Source: an uncultured Enterorhabdus sp.
GTDB taxonomy: Bacteria > Actinomycetota > Coriobacteriia > Coriobacteriales > Eggerthellaceae
Assembly: GCA_947573925.1 (NCBI GenBank)
Contig: CANPHS010000004.1
Location: 1 to 47,223 of the forward strand
Length of the DNA stretch: 47,223 nucleotides
Reading direction: 5' to 3'
This document shows positions 29,858 through 37,482 of this stretch, piece after piece; the stretch's first letter is position 1, and every line of letters starts with the position of its first letter. A program made the translations under genes and the position numbers. A model generated the notes under the pieces. The model ran no database searches, was not told where the DNA came from, and saw only the letters and a list, made by a program, of their open reading frames with translations.

Positions 29858-31630
29858 ATGCGGGCAATGCTGGGGAAGTGCTTGGCGGTGGCGGCGCTTG
29901 CAGTGTGTTTGGTTGGCGCGGGAGCGACGGTCGCCTACGCCGACACGGTTGTTACCGTTAAGCCCAAGAAGGGCGCCGACGCCTATAAGGTCATTCAGAA
30001 GGAGCTCGACAAGGCTCGCAAAAAGGCCTCGTCGAAGAACAAATACACAATCAAGGTTAAAAAGGGTTCTTATAGGCTGAGCCACCATTTGAGCATCTAC
30101 AGCAACACGACGCTCGATCTTTCCGGGGTGAAGCTGAAGGCAACGAAGCGCGGCGGCCACATGATTAAGGTGGGGGCGTCCAGCAAAGACAACAAGAAGG
30201 GCTACGCTTACAAGAACATTACCATCAAGGGCGGCGACCTGAACAACAACGGCAACAAGGCCACTGCTGTGTTGGTGGCCCATGCGAAGAACGTCAAGTT
30301 GCAAGGGGTGAAAGTGCACAACTCCAAAGACGCTCATCTCATGGAGGTGGCCGGTGTCAATGGGCTGACTGTGGAAAAGTGCAAGTTCTACGACCAGAAA
30401 CAGAACAAAAAGGCCAAGGTGCTTACCTTGGAGGCTATTCAGCTAGACATTCTCGTGAATACGCATATGAAGCAATATCGATCCGAGGTGCTTCCCACAA
30501 AGAATGTAACCATTAAGAACTGCTCGTTCAACAATGTTCCGCGTGCTGTGGGGAGCCATACGGCATTCTTGAATAGCTACACCACCAATGTGAAAATTCT
30601 CAACAACACGTTCACCAACTGCAAGAGCTCGGCAATTCAGACGCGCGGCTATACGAATTGCCTGATCGAGGGCAATACAATCAAGAGCACTCCTCGTGGT
30701 GTCGTGATAGAAACGATCAGCGAGACAGGCACCTACCTGGCCTCCACGGCCGTCAAAGAGGGTAAGGTGAAGTCGAAGGTTTCCCGTAAGTACAAAAAGC
30801 CCATTGCCAATCAGAACATTGTGGTGCGCAACAATACCATCTCGGTGAAGGGCGCCGACCCGTTTTTCGGCCGGGTGGAAAACGAAGGCGTTCGCGTAGC
30901 GGGCTGTCGCCTCAAGAAGGCATTGAAGAAAACGAGTCAGACCGACGCTATTCCCAAAGGCAGCTACTATGCGAGCGGCGTTACCATCGAGGGGAACAAA
31001 ATCACGACAGCTGCCCATGGTATTCGGCTTGATGAAACCCGTAATTCCACGGTAGCAAATAATACCATGAGCTTTAACGGCAATCCGAAGAAGGTCAAGA
31101 CGGGTTTCTACGGTATTCAGTTGCTCAACAATAGTACGGGCAATGTGGTCAAGGGGAACACGGTGTCGCGTTTCTGCACCCATGGTATCGTGGTGTCGGC
31201 TGGGTCCTCTGCCGCAAGCATTGAGGACAACAGCGTGAATGATGCAGGCAGTTACGGCATTGTGGTTCTGGAGTCGAAGGCCTCCCACATTGCGGCTAAT
31301 CGAGTGTCCAATGCAGGTGTTATCGGCATTTACATTATGAATGGCGGCTCTGCCGGAGCCATTGAGGGCAACACCGTTTCTACCGTTTCCAAGGGAAGTG
31401 CCATTTCGGTCTACAATGGCTCATCGGCGGATCGCATTGTGAACAACAGGCTCACCAACCTGTCGGCAAACGGCATCATGGTTCATCGGAAATCGTGTGT
31501 GGGCGTTATAACGGGTAATGCTATAACCAAGGCCGGTAAATACGGCATTTATGTCGATGAGGGTTCCCGGCCTAAAACAGTAACGGGCAATACGATTGTT
31601 TCGGCTTACAAGGATATTGTTATAAAGTAG
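29858..31630 (+). CDS. Secreted right-handed parallel beta-helix protein 1
   Basis: A 590-residue exported protein. ATG 29858 is chosen because AAAGGGG precedes it and a signal peptide follows (cleavage near AYA, residue 28). The mature part starts with an IQKELDKA helix cap, as in pectate-lyase-like folds. Repeated NNT/GNT turns follow, with a late stretch (about residues 440-590) of rungs with a period near 22 residues, such as GIVVLESKASHIAANRVSN. It is lysine-rich and lacks visible sortase, PASTA or other wall anchors. The fold is shared by polysaccharide lyases, epimerases (AlgG type) and adhesins. I cannot assign catalysis. It is a paralogue of the next gene along most of its length. 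Confidence 0.8.
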   Translation: MRAMLGKCLAVAALAVCLVGAGATVAYADTVVTVKPKKGADAYKVIQKELDKARKKASSKNKYTIKVKKGSYRLSHHLSIYSNTTLDLSGVKLKATKRGGHMIKVGASSKDNKKGYAYKNITIKGGDLNNNGNKATAVLVAHAKNVKLQGVKVHNSKDAHLMEVAGVNGLTVEKCKFYDQKQNKKAKVLTLEAIQLDILVNTHMKQYRSEVLPTKNVTIKNCSFNNVPRAVGSHTAFLNSYTTNVKILNNTFTNCKSSAIQTRGYTNCLIEGNTIKSTPRGVVIETISETGTYLASTAVKEGKVKSKVSRKYKKPIANQNIVVRNNTISVKGADPFFGRVENEGVRVAGCRLKKALKKTSQTDAIPKGSYYASGVTIEGNKITTAAHGIRLDETRNSTVANNTMSFNGNPKKVKTGFYGIQLLNNSTGNVVKGNTVSRFCTHGIVVSAGSSAASIEDNSVNDAGSYGIVVLESKASHIAANRVSNAGVIGIYIMNGGSAGAIEGNTVSTVSKGSAISVYNGSSADRIVNNRLTNLSANGIMVHRKSCVGVITGNAITKAGKYGIYVDEGSRPKTVTGNTIVSAYKDIVIK

Positions 31631-31652
31631 GCTGCATCCGATTTGCATCAAA

Positions 31653-31698
31653 TGAAGCGATGAGCGACTGCACTAGAACGCACGTCGTTCTCGCTTCA
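31653..31698. repeat. Hairpin between the beta-helix genes
   Basis: TGAAGCGA (31653-31660) pairs with TCGCTTCA (31691-31698). An inner AGAACG/CGTTCT pair stacks inside it. No T run follows, so this is a leader structure or cruciform rather than a standard terminator. Confidence 0.5.
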
Positions 31699-31757
31699 TG
31701 AGGTCGGCTGTCGAACAGTTGGCGCGGAGCTCAGCTTCACGCCGCAAGGGAAGGAAT

Positions 31758-33590
31758 ATGAAGAGAAACTTGATTGGCGCCGTATCGGCTCTGTTTCTGT
31801 GCGTGACGCTGCAGCTGATCGTGGTGCCCAATGCCTACGCGGCTACCACCATCGAGGTGACGCCCACACGACCCGACGCCTACTCCGAAATTCAGAAGCA
31901 GTTGAATTTGGCGAAAAAGCAACCGGAGAAAGGCCCGTACACCATTACTGTGACACCGGGAACCTACACCATTGGCCATAGCCTCAAGCTGTACAGCAAC
32001 ACGACGCTCAAGCTGGAAGGGGTGTCTCTTTCCCATGGTTCGGGCACGCGCAGCAATATGATTCGCTTGGGAGATGGCACCGATACCCAGCAGGGCTACT
32101 ATTATCAGAATATCACGGTGGTTGGAGGCGATCTCAATCACAGAGGTCAGAGCAACACCACCATAAAACTAGCTCACGGCAAGAACATCAAGATCAAGAA
32201 CGTTACTATGCGAAACACCCGCGACGGCCACCTTATGGAAGTTGCGGGGGTTAAAGGATTGACCGTGGAAGGGTGCGTGTTTCGCGATCAGGTGCAAGTG
32301 TCGCGATCCGAAGATATCGCCGAAGCGCTTCAGATCGATATTCTCAACCAGAAGCATATGCCGGGATACCGGTCCGAAGACTTGCCCATGAAGGACATCA
32401 CTATCAAGAACTGCACGTTCGAGAACGTCCCTCGCGGCATTGGCGCCCATACGGCGGTGCTCAATCGGTATGTGAAGAACGTAGTTATAAAGAACAACAA
32501 ATTCAAGAATTTGAAGAGCGATGCCATTCGCATTATGAACTTCTACAACTGCCGCATCGAAGGCAATAAAATTGAGAATGCTCCCCGAGGTATTGCCGCC
32601 TACATGGGGCATACCAAGGGAATGTACCTCGCTTCTAGTTTGGCCCGCGAGGGTGGAGTGCCCACGAGTACTCAAACCACCTACAAAGCGCCGTACAAGA
32701 ACCAAAAGATTTCCATTCGCAAGAACTCCATTAAGGTGTCTGGCTCCCATATTTACAGCGGGGGCACGGTGGAAGGCATTTTCGTGTGCGGTTACAGCTT
32801 CAGCCGCAACCTGAAGAAGGGATCGGAAAACGACGCCATACCCAAGGGCAACTACTACATCAGCGGCGTGGCGGTATCTGACAACACCATTAAGACGACG
32901 GGGCATGGCATTCGCTTTGATAACGCGCGCTACTCCACGGTACGGGGCAACAAAATTACCTACACGGGGTCGAAAACGGGTGGCGCGTCGTACTTTGGCA
33001 TCTACGCTCTGAGCGATTCCCGCATTGACTATATCAAAGCCAATAAAATATCCAACATGAAGAACCACGGTATTTTGGTTACGTCGAAGTCGAAGGTGAA
33101 GACTATTACGAGCAACACCATCAAGTCTCCGCGCAAATGCGGCATTAGTGTTCAGAACGCCACTGTCACCGCCATGACGAAGAACAGCATCAGCAAGTCG
33201 GGCGCTGCGGGGGTATCGGTGCTCATAAACGGCCGTGTCGATTCTATGACCAAGAACAAGATATCGTCCTCAAAGGGGGCTGGCATTACTTTGGAGTCCA
33301 AGGCGCGGGTAAAGAGCGTGTCAGGCAACACCATTTCTTCCGCGAAGAAGTACGGCATTGCAGTAGCCGACATAAAAGGCCCCGCGAGCATTACGAAAAA
33401 CAAGGTTTCCAAGTGCGGCAAGTACGCAGTGTACGTAAACAAGAAGGCTAAAAACCAGCGTGTGTCTGTGAAAGGCAACAAGCTCACGGGTAAGCGATCG
33501 CTGGCACTCGTGCGCATTGAAGGCGGCAAAGTTTCAGTGTCGGGGAGCCGCGCATCCGTTAAGATAGCGAAAGAGGCCAAGCGTGCCTAA
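31758..33590 (+). CDS. Secreted right-handed parallel beta-helix protein 2 (paralogue)
   Basis: A 610-residue paralogue of the preceding protein. ATG 31758 is preferred, with AAGGGAAGGA upstream and a signal peptide ending near AYA (residue 28). Shared blocks in the same order include YSNTTLKLEGV, HLMEVAGVKGLTVEGC, NVPRGIGAHTAVLN, DAIPKGNYY and GHGIRFD. The N-terminal 400 residues are conserved between the two. The C-terminal rungs are repetitive in both but diverge, this one being richer in Ser and Lys. Tandem duplication followed by divergence of the C-terminal helix explains the pair. Function unknown; a role in shaping or binding the secreted polymer is an inference from location. Confidence 0.8.
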   Translation: MKRNLIGAVSALFLCVTLQLIVVPNAYAATTIEVTPTRPDAYSEIQKQLNLAKKQPEKGPYTITVTPGTYTIGHSLKLYSNTTLKLEGVSLSHGSGTRSNMIRLGDGTDTQQGYYYQNITVVGGDLNHRGQSNTTIKLAHGKNIKIKNVTMRNTRDGHLMEVAGVKGLTVEGCVFRDQVQVSRSEDIAEALQIDILNQKHMPGYRSEDLPMKDITIKNCTFENVPRGIGAHTAVLNRYVKNVVIKNNKFKNLKSDAIRIMNFYNCRIEGNKIENAPRGIAAYMGHTKGMYLASSLAREGGVPTSTQTTYKAPYKNQKISIRKNSIKVSGSHIYSGGTVEGIFVCGYSFSRNLKKGSENDAIPKGNYYISGVAVSDNTIKTTGHGIRFDNARYSTVRGNKITYTGSKTGGASYFGIYALSDSRIDYIKANKISNMKNHGILVTSKSKVKTITSNTIKSPRKCGISVQNATVTAMTKNSISKSGAAGVSVLINGRVDSMTKNKISSSKGAGITLESKARVKSVSGNTISSAKKYGIAVADIKGPASITKNKVSKCGKYAVYVNKKAKNQRVSVKGNKLTGKRSLALVRIEGGKVSVSGSRASVKIAKEAKRA

Positions 33591-33693
33591 CGGGCTGGGG
33601 TTTGCGTGGACTTGTCAGAACCCGGTTGTTGGCTTGAAGGCCATGGCCGATAATAACATGGTTAACATACCGTTGAGGTAAAAGAGGTCATTC

Positions 33694-34410
33694 GTGAATT
33701 GCGCGCTTATTTTCGCTGGCGGCACTGGCCAGCGTATGAATACAAAAACAAGGCCAAAGCAGTTCCTCGAGCTTCATGGAAAACCGATCATCATCTACAC
33801 CATCGAGGTGTTTGAAAACCACCCCGACATCGATGCAATTGTAGTTGTGTGCTTGGAAGACTGGATTCCGTTTTTGCGCAAGAAGCTTGTCCATTACGAC
33901 ATTGCCAAAGTGATCGACGTGGTGCCCGGAGGCGCTACCGGGCAAGAGTCCATTCGCCATGGTATTGACGCGCTCATGCTTCACGCCGACGAAGATGCCA
34001 CGGTGCTCGTGCACGATGGCGTGCGGCCCTTGCTGCGTCCTGAAACCATCACTGACTGCATTCAATCGGTGCAGGAGCGGGGAAGTGCCATTACCGTGAC
34101 GCCGGCCATTGAGACTATCGTCCAGGAATCGGATGGCATGGTGACCAACGTCATCGAACGGCAAGCATGCCGCTTGGCCAAGGCACCTCAATGCTTTAAG
34201 TTGGCGGAGCTGGAAGCAGCCCATCGGAAAGCGGAGGCTGACGGCCTTCATGACTTTATCGATTCCGCCAGTATGATGCGTCATTACGGGCACGATCTTT
34301 ACACTGTCGAGGGCAGCCCTGAGAACATCAAGATCACCACGCCTTCCGACTTCTACATTTTCCGCGCTTTCGTGGACGCACAGGAGAATTCGCAGATTTT
34401 CGGTCTATAG
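33694..34410 (+). CDS. tarI: IspD/TarI-like cytidylyltransferase
   Basis: A 238-residue nucleotidyltransferase. The N-terminal LIFAGGTGQRMNTKTRPKQF is the CTP-binding loop of the IspD/TarI family, and VHDGVRPLL carries the metal-binding Asp. IspD makes CDP-methylerythritol in isoprenoid synthesis; TarI makes CDP-ribitol for ribitol teichoic acid. Location inside a teichoic-acid-like cluster, next to a dehydrogenase-type gene, favours the TarI role. There is no IspF partner here. The GTG start follows AGAGG. The SDR gene begins 14 bases after the stop, so the two probably work on the same polyol phosphate. Confidence 0.8.
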   Translation: MNCALIFAGGTGQRMNTKTRPKQFLELHGKPIIIYTIEVFENHPDIDAIVVVCLEDWIPFLRKKLVHYDIAKVIDVVPGGATGQESIRHGIDALMLHADEDATVLVHDGVRPLLRPETITDCIQSVQERGSAITVTPAIETIVQESDGMVTNVIERQACRLAKAPQCFKLAELEAAHRKAEADGLHDFIDSASMMRHYGHDLYTVEGSPENIKITTPSDFYIFRAFVDAQENSQIFGL

Positions 34411-34424
34411 ACAGAGGGAGATTC

Positions 34425-35471
34425 ATGTTTGATTTGAGAGCTGAGGCGCAGGCGGTGGCCCAATCGCCGATGGTTGCGTGGGAGAAGCTGTCTGGGGCCA
34501 CGGTTCTGATAACGGGCGTTACCGGTCTGATTGGATCGGCCTGCGCGAGAGTGCTTCTGGAGCGCAATCGGGCCGATGGGAGCGATATCCATGTGCTGGG
34601 ACTGGCGCGGAGCGAGGCGCGGGCCCGTGAGGCGCTGGCTGGCTACAACGAGGGAGATGGCCTGACCATCATCGAGGGCGACCTTCTCGGCGGCGCCGTT
34701 GAAGATTGCCGTCCCGACTTCATCATTCATTCCGCGTGCCCCACGGCTTCGCGCTTTTTCGCCGAGCATCCTGTGGAAACGGCTGATGCCATCGTCCTCG
34801 GTACGCGCCATATGCTGGATCTGGCGAAGGCTGCCTCTGTGAAAGGCTTCGTGTACGTGTCCAGCATGGAAGTGTACGGAGATGGCAACGATGCAGCGGG
34901 CCTCGATCATCTGCTTACCGAAGGCGATGTGGGCTACGTGAACCCCACTGTGGTGCGAAGCTGCTATCCCGAGGGGAAGCGCATGGCCGAGCAGTATTGT
35001 GCGGCCTATGCGAGTGAGTACGGTGCCCCGGCCACCATCGTGCGGCTCGCTCAGACGTTCGGCCCGGGCATTCCGAAAAACGATACGCGTCTGTTCGCCC
35101 TGTGCGCGCGCAATGCCATGGCCGGCGAGGACATTGTGCTGAAGACCACAGGCGCGAGCACGCGCATGTACCTATACACCGCCGATGCCGTCACCGCGCT
35201 CTTGGCGGTGTTGCTGGAGGGTGAGCCTGGAAGGGCGTACAACGCGGCGAATCCGAGCACCTATTCGTCAGTGAAGGGTATGGCCGAGATGGTGGCCGGT
35301 CTCTTCCCGGAAAAGAATGTGCAGGTACGTTGCGAGATCGATCCGAGCGCCCCCTTCCCGCCCGAGCACCATCTGCCGCTCGACGTAAGCGCCCTTGAAG
35401 GCTTAGGCTGGCAGCCGACCAAGGATCTGTCGCAAATGTACGAGAACCTTATTCAGTATTTGGAGGGCTAG
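34425..35471 (+). CDS. NAD-dependent epimerase/dehydratase (extended SDR)
   Basis: A 348-residue Rossmann enzyme. NAD-binding GVTGLIGS is at residues 31-38, SSMEVYG carries the catalytic Ser, and YPEGK provides Y181 and K185. The C-terminal half (TGASTRMYLYTADAV, then AYNAANP) matches sugar-nucleotide epimerases. Classical ribitol teichoic acid loci pair TarI with the zinc alcohol dehydrogenase TarJ, whereas this partner is an SDR of the WcaG/GalE type. It could reduce or epimerise the precursor of the TarI-like reaction, or make a nucleotide sugar for decoration. Start supported by GAGGGAG. The next gene begins 2 bases after the stop. Confidence 0.85.
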   Translation: MFDLRAEAQAVAQSPMVAWEKLSGATVLITGVTGLIGSACARVLLERNRADGSDIHVLGLARSEARAREALAGYNEGDGLTIIEGDLLGGAVEDCRPDFIIHSACPTASRFFAEHPVETADAIVLGTRHMLDLAKAASVKGFVYVSSMEVYGDGNDAAGLDHLLTEGDVGYVNPTVVRSCYPEGKRMAEQYCAAYASEYGAPATIVRLAQTFGPGIPKNDTRLFALCARNAMAGEDIVLKTTGASTRMYLYTADAVTALLAVLLEGEPGRAYNAANPSTYSSVKGMAEMVAGLFPEKNVQVRCEIDPSAPFPPEHHLPLDVSALEGLGWQPTKDLSQMYENLIQYLEG

Positions 35472-35473
35472 TA

Positions 35474-37012
35474 GTGGGCATCAAGGCGCTTGTGCGCAAT
35501 GTGAAAAAAGAGGGACTGACGAAGACTGTTCGCAAGGGCTGCGAACGGCGCCGACGTGAGCGAGAAGTGCGCGATTTGATGCGCGAATTGAAAGAAATTG
35601 CCAGCCGATGCCCGCTGCCCGCCGAAAAGGCCGAAGTGACATCGGAAATGGTCCTTGAGTTTCAAAAAGGAATCTTCTCTATGATGGATTTCATAGAGGA
35701 AAAGGAGGCTTGGGGGATAGCGAAGGCGTATGACTATTTCCAGCTGCGTTTCGATGACTACTTGAAAGCAGCGGCCTTCTCTGACGAAGATGATCCTGCT
35801 CAAGATCTGGTTTTTCGGGAGGCACTGGCCTCTCGTGAAACACCGGCATATATGCGCCGTCTCAAAACTGATTTCATTAAGAAGCGTATTCCCGCTGCCT
35901 ATCGCGATGCATGCTCCCAACCCGTAGGGGCCAAAGCCGTGTTTGTTCAGCCGCGTGAAGGGTTGAATCAAAGTTTCAAGTATATGTTTAACTGGCTCGA
36001 GAAGAAGGGCCCTTATGAGCCGCTGCTATGCGAACTCCATCGCGGCGACGTACCGTTTTCCCTATATTTTCGCAATGCCGAAGAGATGGCGCGACAAGCG
36101 GCTACTGCCAAGGTAGTTTTCTTTCATGAATCGAATAACCTGTTTGGATATGTTGATGTTCGCGACGATTCGAGGGTTGTTCAGCTATGGCATGGTTGCG
36201 GTGTTTTCAAGAAGATAGGACTGGACACTGCCGGCATGCCTGGCTATAAGAGTGAGAAAAGCTACCGCGTTTATCCGGAATACAATTGCTACTCTTGCGT
36301 GACTATTGCGAGTCCCGAGCTTTCCTGGGTGTTTGAACAGTTCATGGGTATTTCCAAGGAATCTGGCATTATAAAGCCTCTCGGAGTGAGTCGCACTGAC
36401 GAGTTCTTCGATCCAGCCTATATTGACCGTTGCTACGAGAAACTTTACGAGCGTATCCCCGAGGCTCGCGAGAAGAAGGTCATCTTGTATGCGCCGACTT
36501 ATCGCGGAGTCGGGCGCAACCGAGTGGCTCCCAATGAGCTCGACATTCCCGCCATGGCTGAGAAACTTGCCGATACGCACGTTTTGCTCATTAAGCAGCA
36601 TCAAACGGCAAAGGAATGTCCGCCGGTGCCCGAACCCTACGATCAGTCCTTTGCGTGGGACGTGACCCGCGGCTGGGGCATGGACATTAACGAGCTTATG
36701 ACGGTGGCAGATGTTTGCGTGTCGGATTATTCGTCGCTCGTGTTCGAATACTCCATCTTCGAGCGTCCTATGGCGTTTTTCGTGTACGACCTGGAAGAAT
36801 ACATTGACGATCGGGGCCTCTATTACGACTTCGATGAGATTACCCCTGGTCCTTTGTGCTATACCACCGACGAGCTTATCGATTACATTCAGTCAATCGA
36901 GCGCGACGGTTTCGATTCATCGGAGGTGGCTGCTTTTCGGCAACGCTTTATGAGCAGCTGCGATGGCCACTCTACGGAGCGCATTTTGGAATACATCGAG
37001 AAAGGCGAATAG
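35474..37012 (+). CDS. CDP-glycerol glycerophosphotransferase family protein (TagF-like)
   Basis: A 512-residue member of the family, started at GTG 35474 directly after the SDR gene (GAGGGC upstream). Residues 1-150 are charged and helical and have no recognised domain. The transferase region shows VVQLWHGCGVFKKIG, LYAPTYRGVG, LIKQHQT and VSDYSSLVFEYSIFERPMAFF. The tagD gene begins 4 bases downstream, which ties it to use of CDP-glycerol. The third motif reads KQHQ rather than K(P/L)HP. Probably a chain-extending transferase. Confidence 0.87.
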   Translation: MGIKALVRNVKKEGLTKTVRKGCERRRREREVRDLMRELKEIASRCPLPAEKAEVTSEMVLEFQKGIFSMMDFIEEKEAWGIAKAYDYFQLRFDDYLKAAAFSDEDDPAQDLVFREALASRETPAYMRRLKTDFIKKRIPAAYRDACSQPVGAKAVFVQPREGLNQSFKYMFNWLEKKGPYEPLLCELHRGDVPFSLYFRNAEEMARQAATAKVVFFHESNNLFGYVDVRDDSRVVQLWHGCGVFKKIGLDTAGMPGYKSEKSYRVYPEYNCYSCVTIASPELSWVFEQFMGISKESGIIKPLGVSRTDEFFDPAYIDRCYEKLYERIPEAREKKVILYAPTYRGVGRNRVAPNELDIPAMAEKLADTHVLLIKQHQTAKECPPVPEPYDQSFAWDVTRGWGMDINELMTVADVCVSDYSSLVFEYSIFERPMAFFVYDLEEYIDDRGLYYDFDEITPGPLCYTTDELIDYIQSIERDGFDSSEVAAFRQRFMSSCDGHSTERILEYIEKGE

Positions 37013-37016
37013 CTTT

Positions 37017-37433
37017 ATGAAACGAATTCTCACGTACGGCACCTACGACCTTCTCCATTACGGGCATATTCGGTTGCTAAAGCGGGCGAAGGCCATGGGT
37101 GACTATTTGGTTGTGGCCATTTCCACTGATGAGTTCAATGCGACAAAGGGCAAGAAGGCGTATCACAACTACGAGACCCGCAAGGAAATGCTGGAGGCGG
37201 TGCGCTATGTCGATCTGGTTATTCCCGAGACCGACTGGGAGCAGAAGGTCGACGATGTGAAAACTTACGCCATCGATACGGTGGTGATGGGCAGCGATTG
37301 GGCCGACGACCCTCGCTTTGAGTGTCTGCGCGATTATTGCGACGTTGTGTATCTCGATCGCACGGAGGGCATTTCCACAACCCAGATCAAGCAGGAGCTG
37401 AACCTTCCCCAAGAGGAACTCTTCGAGAAGTAG
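37017..37433 (+). CDS. tagD: Glycerol-3-phosphate cytidylyltransferase
   Basis: A 138-residue enzyme that makes CDP-glycerol from CTP and glycerol-3-phosphate. HYGH (residues 14-17) is the HxGH nucleotide-binding motif, and RTEGIST (115-121) is the second signature of the family. Length and sequence match TagD/GCT closely. ATG 37017 lies 4 bases after the upstream transferase stop, with AAAGG before it. This gene is the strongest evidence that the locus uses CDP-glycerol. Confidence 0.95.
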   Translation: MKRILTYGTYDLLHYGHIRLLKRAKAMGDYLVVAISTDEFNATKGKKAYHNYETRKEMLEAVRYVDLVIPETDWEQKVDDVKTYAIDTVVMGSDWADDPRFECLRDYCDVVYLDRTEGISTTQIKQELNLPQEELFEK

Positions 37434-37482
37434 CCCGTTCAATTCGATCAGATTAAACCCCGTTACTCGCGAAAGGCCCTCC

